DNA of 64,000 nt. It comes from Chloroflexota bacterium. GTDB lineage: Bacteria > Chloroflexota > Anaerolineae > JAAYEA01. A program made the translations under genes and the position numbers. The stretch covers positions 1 to 64,000 of the forward strand of contig JAIOAV010000008.1 in the NCBI GenBank assembly GCA_019873665.1, read 5' to 3'. Positions 57,435-64,000 of the stretch are shown piece after piece. The notes below the pieces were generated by a model, which saw only the letters and a program-made list of their open reading frames with translations, was not told the DNA's origin and searched no databases. Positions within the stretch are counted from its first letter, which is position 1. Each line of letters begins with the position of its first letter.

Positions 57435-58375
57435 GTCACCCTCCTTTCCTCTTGCGTGCGCAGGTAGAGGTACATAAGCACAGCGCAGAGCGCAGTCAGG
57501 ATCACACCCAGGGCTGAGGCCATGGGGTAGTTGAAGAAGGGGTTCACTTCCTTCTGGATCTTGTTGCTTAGCCAGATGTTATAGGGGCCAACCAGGATCA
57601 GCGGCAGAGTATAGACGCCCACCGCGCCAGAGATAGTGAGCAGCAGCGCCCCCATGATGCCCTTTTTGGCCAGGGGGATGGTGACCTTGAGGAAGGTGCG
57701 CAGCCAGCTCGCGCCCATCGTCTGCGCTGCCTCCTCATACATCACGTCCACGCCAGCGATGGCGCTGCGGATCAAAAGCACCATCAGCGTAGGAAGACAC
57801 ATCCAGACGATCACCGCGATCGGCGATTGCACCAAGCGCAGTGGCTCATCAATCAGCCGCAGCGACATCAGCAGCCAGTTGATAGGGCCTTGCGGAGACA
57901 GCGCATAGGCTAAAGCATAGATGGTGAAGATATCGCCAAAGATCGGCAGCAAGAAAGAGAGCTCGATGAAGGCGGCGCCAAAGGGCTTGAAACGGGCAAG
58001 AAAATACGCCACCGGTAGAGCCAAGAGCAGCGCCACGGCAGAGGTGAAGAGTGCCACCCCCACCGTCCAGGCCAAGCTTCTTACGTACTCCGTCTCGGTG
58101 AAGGCCCGGATAAAGTTCTCCAGAGTGAAAGCAGGCACCGGCATCCACATCACGCCCTTGTACAGCTCACGCCGCCAGAAGGCAAACGCCACTTGAAAAC
58201 CCACGGGTACCGCAAACACCAAAGCCATATAGATAAGCAGAGGTGCCAGCAAGAGCAACGTCGTGCCGTGCCGACGCCAAAAAGAAGGGCGCTCATACTG
58301 CTCCTCAAAGATGCGAGCCGCCTCGACATCCTGCGCACGGTGACCCAGACGCAAGCGAGCCAACACACGGTTCAT
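57431..58375 (-). CDS. ABC transporter permease
   Basis: YEEAAQTMGASWLRTFLKVTIPLAKKG; 4-bp overlap with next gene. Confidence 0.93.
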   Translation of the reverse strand: MNRVLARLRLGHRAQDVEAARIFEEQYERPSFWRRHGTTLLLLAPLLIYMALVFAVPVGFQVAFAFWRRELYKGVMWMPVPAFTLENFIRAFTETEYVRSLAWTVGVALFTSAVALLLALPVAYFLARFKPFGAAFIELSFLLPIFGDIFTIYALAYALSPQGPINWLLMSLRLIDEPLRLVQSPIAVIVWMCLPTLMVLLIRSAIAGVDVMYEEAAQTMGASWLRTFLKVTIPLAKKGIMGALLLTISGAVGVYTLPLILVGPYNIWLSNKIQKEVNPFFNYPMASALGVILTALCAVLMYLYLRTQEERRVT

Positions 58376-58471
58376 AGCAGGTCAAACCTCCAAATGGGCC
58401 TCCGAGGTCCGGGCGGTTGCGCTCAGGCCTCGGAGGCCAGTGTCTGTTGCGCTGATTTGGAGTCGCCAGGC

Positions 58472-59770
58472 TCAGGCGCCTCTCACGATCCGATCATAGG
58501 TCTTGGAAATCCACTCCTGCTTGGGCGACCACCATTCCCAGTTACAGGTCAGAATCAGGCTGCCAGGATCGGGCGGATAGTAAGGTTTAGCCCATTCAGG
58601 CATCAGCGCACGTTGCCCGGCGTGCACACCGCCGCAATACACCGCAAGATACTTGTCCTCGGTGATGCCCCAACGGTTCTGCTCGACCCCCTTCTCGTCC
58701 TTGTACCAGCCAGCATGGATGAACTCGTCGCTCACCATCCAGTCGGTGAGGACGCGCGCCGCGATGGGGTGCTTGCAGTTCTTGATGATCTTGCAGGTCT
58801 CGCGGTTGGCCAGGATACCCGACTTGGGATAGAACGCCGCCAGCACATTATCGCGCCTGTTCCAAGGCAGGGCCAGCATGGCACGGGTATAGACACCCCA
58901 GGTGCCAGCCCACCACACCTCGCCGGTCTCCAGCATGAGGCGCATGGCCGGGTCGTTGCCGATGTCGCCCCACTTGTGGACCTTGTCCTCCATGTTGTCC
59001 TTCCACCAGGTGATGCCCGCTTCCCAGGCTTCCTCGGACCAAAGGTTGCCCTTGACGATCCCCTGCTTGATCAGCGAGTTAAGGATGCCCATGAAGACAA
59101 AGTGGCAGCGCCCGTCGTTGAACGGATAGAGCACGCCCTTGTCTTTCAGCTCGGCGCGGGACAGGTCGGTCCAGTCCTTGTAGTTGTTGAGATCCACCTT
59201 GTCCTTGCGCAGGATGCCTTGCAGCCACTCAAAGCCCTGGTACATCACACCATAGATGTTGCCGCCATTGACCTTCGGTTCGGCGCGCACAAAATACGCC
59301 TCCTCAACCTTCCTCACATTTTCTAGAAGAGGCGCATATTGCTCCTGATCCACTGGCTCACCCCACTCCAAGGCGTGAAACCGAGGCCAGTACTCCTCCT
59401 CGTTGTCCATCACGTCAATATCTGCATCCGCGGCGGTCTTGCCTGCCACCGGCAGCTCGTTCATGAGGTTGCTCACGCTCACATTCTGCTTGACGAGCTT
59501 GACGGTGACGCCGTATTTCTTCTGCGTGTACTCGCCGAACTTCTGGGGAATGACCTCAGCCATCAGGCCCTCAAAGCCCCAGGTGGTGAGGTTGACAAGT
59601 AGACCTTCTTTCTCCAGCGCCTTGCCCACCTGATCCGGCTTGCTGAGGTCGAATTCGCCCACTTGGGTGACAACGGCGGGCGCCTTCTTGCAGCTTACGA
59701 TCCCGGCAATGCCGGCCGATAGAGCGGCTGAATAGCGGATGAAATCCCGACGACTCAATTTCCTGGACAT
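58472..59770 (-). CDS. ABC transporter extracellular solute-binding protein, Tat-type lipoprotein signal
   Basis: MSRKLSRRDFIRYSAALSAGIAGIVSCKK; SBP-like body; same strand as permeases. Confidence 0.88.
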   Translation of the reverse strand: MSRKLSRRDFIRYSAALSAGIAGIVSCKKAPAVVTQVGEFDLSKPDQVGKALEKEGLLVNLTTWGFEGLMAEVIPQKFGEYTQKKYGVTVKLVKQNVSVSNLMNELPVAGKTAADADIDVMDNEEEYWPRFHALEWGEPVDQEQYAPLLENVRKVEEAYFVRAEPKVNGGNIYGVMYQGFEWLQGILRKDKVDLNNYKDWTDLSRAELKDKGVLYPFNDGRCHFVFMGILNSLIKQGIVKGNLWSEEAWEAGITWWKDNMEDKVHKWGDIGNDPAMRLMLETGEVWWAGTWGVYTRAMLALPWNRRDNVLAAFYPKSGILANRETCKIIKNCKHPIAARVLTDWMVSDEFIHAGWYKDEKGVEQNRWGITEDKYLAVYCGGVHAGQRALMPEWAKPYYPPDPGSLILTCNWEWWSPKQEWISKTYDRIVRGA

Positions 59771-60388
59771 GGCAGTTCCTCCCCTTTCTTGCCCTCACAA
59801 TGAGGGCGATTACACGAAGCAAATGGAAGATCCCATGCGAAACAACACGACCGCTCGGGAATGGACTCTTTCAGGCAACAGGCCGGCAAGTGAGGGGGGA
59901 GCCCTAGCCCCCTTGTAGCAAGAGCGAGGCTCGCGTGTGGCAGATAGGCATCACCTCCTCAACAGAGACACGTTGGCGTTGCGCGATGTCTCGCAATCGC
60001 GAGTGCTTGAACCAATGATCAGCAATCACCTCCTTTCATGCAACATATGGCAGAACGACGGTGCATCTCAGGGTCTCGCGCCCGCGCGTTGGGGTGTACG
60101 CGAATGCTCATGACTTATAACGCAGTACGTTAACAGCATATGACGCCGGGCCACTGCCACAGCAAGGGTGCAGTCAGCCTTCCAAGCCGTGGCGGCTCAA
60201 CAATGCTTACGCTATATTAAAGCACACTTTTGCCCATCTGTCAAGTCGCAATTGCACACGTTTGCACGTCGAGATGCCACAGGCATCTTGCCTCTGCGGC
60301 GTTCTCTGATATCATATATAGCATGGCCTTGGTGCATCCTGCGCCGCGAGGTGTCCCAGATCGCGTGGAGAGAAGGGAGAGAGCGCCC

Positions 60389-60850
60389 ATGGTGCAAATC
60401 CGCCCATTCCGCAGCGCCGACCTGGAGCGTTGTGTTGTGCTCTTTATCACCATTTTCAGCGAGGCCCCGTGGCACGATCATTGGCCATCCTTTGCCCGCG
60501 CACGCGCCTTCCTCGCCGATATCATTGGAACACCAGGCTTTCGCGGCTTTGTGGCTGAGGAGGATGGGCACCTCGTGGCACTATGCTTCGGTCATAAGCG
60601 CCGCTGGTGGCAGGGAGACGAGTACTTTATAAACGAGCTGGGCGTGCTCCCGGACCGTCAGCGGGAGGGGATTGGCAGCCAGTTGTTGAGCTATGTGCGA
60701 GACCAGTTGCGGCAGGAAGGCGTGCAGTACATCTCGCTGCTCACCGAGCGGAGCATCCCGGCCGAGCAATTCTACGTCAAAGAGGGATTCCAGAAGGATA
60801 AGGACGTGATCTACATGTATCAGTATCTTGAGCCAAGCCCAGATGACTGA
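60389..60850 (+). CDS. GNAT acetyltransferase
   Basis: VQIRPFRSADLERCVV; ELGVLPDRQREGIGSQLLSYV. Confidence 0.9.
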   Translation: MVQIRPFRSADLERCVVLFITIFSEAPWHDHWPSFARARAFLADIIGTPGFRGFVAEEDGHLVALCFGHKRRWWQGDEYFINELGVLPDRQREGIGSQLLSYVRDQLRQEGVQYISLLTERSIPAEQFYVKEGFQKDKDVIYMYQYLEPSPDD

Positions 60851-61928
60851 GGGGGTCATGATCCGTCAAGACGAAGCGCTGTTTGTCGCCGCGCGCGGCG
60901 GGTATCACACCTATCGCATCCCGGCGCTAGTTGTTACGCTGCGAGGCACGGTGCTTGCTTTCTGCGAGGGACGACGCGATAGCGCCCGCGACAGCGGCGC
61001 CATTGACATCCTCTGCCGCCGCAGCACCGACGGAGGCCAGACGTGGGAAGCGCCCCGCCTGGCCGTCTCCGGCCAGGGAGACACGGCAGGGAATCCCGCG
61101 CCGGTGGTGGATCGGCGGACGGGGATCATCTGGCTTCCCTTTTGCCGCAACCTGGCGGCTGGCCCGGAGCCGATGATCATCGCCGGCCAGGCGCCGCGCA
61201 CGGTCTGGCTGACATGGAGCACCGATGACGGCGTGAGCTGGGTGACGCCGCGTGAGATCACGGCGCAGGTGAAGCAGCCTGATTGGACTTGGTATGCCAC
61301 CGGTCCCGGCCATAGCCTGCAGCTTGCCAACGGGCGGCTGTTGATCCCGTGCGACCACGTGGTGGGCGACGGAAGGACGGCGGCTACGGTACGCTCACAC
61401 GTTATCTACAGCGACGACGCCGGCGATACGTGGCAGATCGGCGGCACCGCGCAGCCGGGGACCAACGAGTGCGTGGCAGTAGAGACGGTGGATGGCAGGC
61501 TATATCTCAACTGCCGCAACCACCGCGATGATCCGGCCCGCGTGTACCGGCGTGCGTATGCCTGGAGCCGCGACGGTGGGCTGTCCTTTGCTGAGTTCGG
61601 CGTCGCGGCGGAGCTGGTCGAGCCGGTGTGCCAGGCCAGCGCCATCCGCTACGGCGACGCGCATAGTAGTGGCCGGAGCCGCATCCTCTTTGCAAATCCG
61701 GCCAGCAGCGCCCGCGAGCGGCTCACAGTGCGCATCAGCGAGGATGAGTGCCAGAGCTGGGGAGCGGGCAGGATGTTGCACGCCGGTCCTGCCGCATATT
61801 CCGACCTGGCGGTGGCGCACGATGGGACGATCCTCTGCCTCTATGAATGCGGGGTGCACGCGCCATATGAGACGATCACTCTGTCGCGCCTGACGCTAGA
61901 TTGGCTCACAGCACACCAGGCCATCTAG
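60828..61928 (+). CDS. exo-alpha-sialidase (GH33-like)
   Basis: YRIPAL (FRIP-like), Asp-boxes STDGGQTW, STDDGVSW, SDDAGDTW; CRNHR segment. Confidence 0.92.
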   Translation: MSQAQMTEGVMIRQDEALFVAARGGYHTYRIPALVVTLRGTVLAFCEGRRDSARDSGAIDILCRRSTDGGQTWEAPRLAVSGQGDTAGNPAPVVDRRTGIIWLPFCRNLAAGPEPMIIAGQAPRTVWLTWSTDDGVSWVTPREITAQVKQPDWTWYATGPGHSLQLANGRLLIPCDHVVGDGRTAATVRSHVIYSDDAGDTWQIGGTAQPGTNECVAVETVDGRLYLNCRNHRDDPARVYRRAYAWSRDGGLSFAEFGVAAELVEPVCQASAIRYGDAHSSGRSRILFANPASSARERLTVRISEDECQSWGAGRMLHAGPAAYSDLAVAHDGTILCLYECGVHAPYETITLSRLTLDWLTAHQAI

Positions 61929-61931
61929 CAA

Positions 61932-61972
61932 GAAGCGGAGCCTCCCCGTTGCAGAGGAGGCCCCGCCGCTTT
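61932..61972. terminator. hairpin terminator between convergent genes
   Basis: GAAGCGGAGCCTCC...GGAGGCCCCGCCGCTTTC imperfect stem. Confidence 0.75.
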
Positions 61973-61996
61973 CTGCGCTGCTGCAGTTGCTCGCGC

Positions 61997-62239
61997 CTAG
62001 GCGCGGCGCAGAGCGTGGATGATGGCCACCAGGATCACGCCGCCGACCACAGCCAGGAGGATCTCACCGATCACACTGTTGGTGGTCAACCCCACTTGCT
62101 GGCCGATCCAACCGCCAATCAGGCCACCGACGATGCCCACCACGATGTCGCCCACGACGCCGAAACCGCTGCCCTTCATGATCTGGCCCGTAATCCAGCC
62201 AGCGATCAGCCCTACCACAAGCCAGTAAATGATAGACAT
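61997..62239 (-). CDS. GlsB/YeaQ/YmgE-family membrane protein
   Basis: MSIIYWLVVGLIAGWITGQIMKGSGFGVVGDIVVGIVGGLIGGWI. Confidence 0.93.
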   Translation of the reverse strand: MSIIYWLVVGLIAGWITGQIMKGSGFGVVGDIVVGIVGGLIGGWIGQQVGLTTNSVIGEILLAVVGGVILVAIIHALRRA

Positions 62240-62398
62240 AATCTGTGCCTCCGCGCTTCCGAGCTATGTCCATCAGAGCAGGCGCTGAACCTCTCCGGTG
62301 GAAGGCGGAAAGCCGCCGCGACTTGTCACCCACGGTCGTTTGCTAGCCACTACTCCTCCTTTCGCCCCCACAGCGCGTCGCCACGCCGCGCCGCACTG

Positions 62399-63259
62399 CT
62401 AGTAGTGCACGACGACCAACGTGCCCATCGGCGTCCAGTCAAAGAGCCACGCGGCGTCTGCCAGATTCAGGTTCACGCAGCCGTGGCTCATCGGCCGACC
62501 AAAGTTGTTGTGCCAGTACGCGCCGTGCAGCGCGTACCCCCGATAATAGTACATGGTGTGCGGCACGGCGGGCAAATAGTATCCAGGACCGGACATCGGC
62601 GCGCTCACGTACTTGGCATAGACGTTAAAGCGGCCCGTTACCGTGGGCGTGCCAGGGAGGCCGGTGGAGACGATCATACGTCGCACCGCCACCTGCCCCT
62701 CCCACGCGATCACCGTCTGCGAGCTGAGGATCACCTCGATCCACTTGCCGTCGGACCCTTCCGCCGACGGCTTTGCCGGCAGAGGCTCCGGCGTCGGTTC
62801 AGGCACGGGGGCGACGGTGCCGGGGATGCGCAGCTTCTGGCCAGCCCAGAGCACGTTCGGGTTGCGCAGATCATTGGCCAGCGCGATGGAGATGGCCGTC
62901 ACACCATAGCGCGCCGCGATCACGGAGAGGATCTCACCCCGCTCCACCACGTGGACGATGTTGTTGTCCGCGGTGGTGACGGCGCCAGGTTCCGGCAGGC
63001 GCAGCCGTTGTCCGGCCATGATGAGATTGGGGTTAGCCAGCTTGTTCTCCGTGACCAGCGCCTGCACCGTTGTGCCATGCCGCGCCGCGATGCCAGACAG
63101 GGTCTCGCCTGACTGGACGATGTGCACTCGCTCTTCGGCCAACGCCGCCCCCGGCACAAGGCCGACGGCCAGGAGAACGATGAGAAGCACCCACCGCAAC
63201 AGCCGCTCCCGCCCCTCCCCGGTAGCGCGCGCAGCCATCCCCCGGCACAGATGCACCAT
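62399..63259 (-). CDS. L,D-transpeptidase with two LysM domains
   Basis: Two LysM repeats (VHIVQSGETLSGIAARHG, VHVVERGEILSVIAARYG) and HGAYWHNNFGRPMSHGCVNL catalytic motif. Confidence 0.93.
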   Translation of the reverse strand: MVHLCRGMAARATGEGRERLLRWVLLIVLLAVGLVPGAALAEERVHIVQSGETLSGIAARHGTTVQALVTENKLANPNLIMAGQRLRLPEPGAVTTADNNIVHVVERGEILSVIAARYGVTAISIALANDLRNPNVLWAGQKLRIPGTVAPVPEPTPEPLPAKPSAEGSDGKWIEVILSSQTVIAWEGQVAVRRMIVSTGLPGTPTVTGRFNVYAKYVSAPMSGPGYYLPAVPHTMYYYRGYALHGAYWHNNFGRPMSHGCVNLNLADAAWLFDWTPMGTLVVVHY

Positions 63260-63363
63260 GGCGCTCACACCTCCCTCACGCTTGCTCTTTTTCCCGCCAT
63301 ACCTTCCATGAGCATTGTAGGATGATTTTCGGTTGGCGTCAAGCTTCAAGTGCAAGGCGTGAA

Positions 63364-63391
63364 TTGACAGGGTCCCTGCTCTGTCTATAAT
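63364..63391 (+). promoter_or_regulatory. promoter upstream of metal-binding lipoprotein gene
   Basis: TTGACA-N16-TATAAT. Confidence 0.75.
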
Positions 63392-63459
63392 GTAGGGAAC
63401 ATGTAGCGCTGTATCAAGACGCCCGTTACGCCCCACTAGATTGCCCAATGAGGAGTCAC

Positions 63460-64000
63460 ATGCGCCAACGCGCCATCACCTATCTCGTGCTCACACTCTT
63501 GCTTTGCAGCAGCTGCCAGCCCGCCGCCACGCCGCCCGCCGGCGCGACCGTGCGCGTCGTAGCCATCGAGCCGTTCCTGCAGGACATTGCCCAGAACGTG
63601 GCCGGCGAACGCCTGACGGTGGATGTGCTGATGCCGCCGGGCGCAGACCCGCACAGCTATGAGCCCGCACCACGGGATGTCGCCAAAATCGCCGACGCGC
63701 AGGTTGTCATCATCAACGGCGCCGGCCTGGAGATGTTCCTGGAGCGGCTCATCACCACGGCTGGCGGCCAGCATCGCGTCATTGATGCTTCCGCCGGGCT
63801 GCAGTCCCGCGAGGTGGATGAGCACGAGAGCGAGACGCACGAGCACGAAAGTGACCCGCACTTCTGGCTGGACCCCAACCTCGTCATCACATATGTCGAG
63901 AACATCCGCGACGGGCTGAGCGAAGCCGACCCAGATGGCGCGGCAACGTATGCGGCCAACGCGACGACGTACGCTGCGCAGCTTCAAGAGCTGGACCGGT
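63460..64000 (+). CDS. znuA: zinc/manganese ABC transporter substrate-binding lipoprotein (3' truncated)
   Basis: Lipobox LLLCSSC; MPPGADPHSYEPAPRDVAKIADAQVVIINGAGLE; His-rich DEHESETHEHESDPHFWLDP. Confidence 0.85.
   Translation, partial: MRQRAITYLVLTLLLCSSCQPAATPPAGATVRVVAIEPFLQDIAQNVAGERLTVDVLMPPGADPHSYEPAPRDVAKIADAQVVIINGAGLEMFLERLITTAGGQHRVIDASAGLQSREVDEHESETHEHESDPHFWLDPNLVITYVENIRDGLSEADPDGAATYAANATTYAAQLQELDR

Overview
GC-rich bacterial chromosomal window (taxon not assigned; gene style is compatible with an anaerobic Chloroflexota-like heterotroph, low-confidence inference) dominated by glycan and amino-sugar catabolism. Main blocks: (1) 1-3621 (+): OYE-family oxidoreductase (5' truncated), Fe-S aldo/keto reductase, MFS. 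(2) 10127-3618 (-): glycyl-radical-enzyme activase without an enzyme partner, MBL-fold protein, MocA-like/NagD-like two-domain ORF, MFS, sulfatase. (3) 10265-22273 (+): NanA-like lyase, Gfo/Idh, divergent NagB-like protein, ceramidase-like protein, GntR/UTRA regulator, DegT aminotransferase, Zn-ADH, TIM-barrel glycosidase-like protein, two small overlapping uncharacterised proteins, NagA. (4) DeoR regulator, GNAT, molybdopterin lipoprotein. (5) 31282-24821 (-): HAD, GH38, FucI-like isomerase, UroD-family protein. (6) FAD oxidoreductase preceded by a 34-codon leader ORF; two tRNA-Gln genes with different anticodons. (7) 33564-42466 (+): MttB-family protein, two very large uncharacterised carbohydrate-active-like proteins, and an overlapping pair of amidohydrolases, the second lacking metal ligands. 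(8) GldA/GldF-GldG-fusion/DUF4340 ABC system. (9) 47990-55414 (+): enolase-superfamily dehydratase, GH2 glycosidase fused to an SCP2-like sterol-carrier domain, ScpB, TspO-like membrane protein, sialidase, sulfatase. (10) ABC importer (-), GNAT, second sialidase, L,D-transpeptidase, ZnuA-like protein (3' truncated). Best candidates for undescribed biology: the GH2-SCP2 fusion, the coupled small-protein pair upstream of nagA, the amidohydrolase/pseudo-amidohydrolase pair in an MttB operon, a structured leader upstream of the Gfo/Idh gene, and a GntR operator/promoter. No CRISPR array, transposase, rRNA or defence island was recognised. Family names come from motif recognition by eye; no database search was run.
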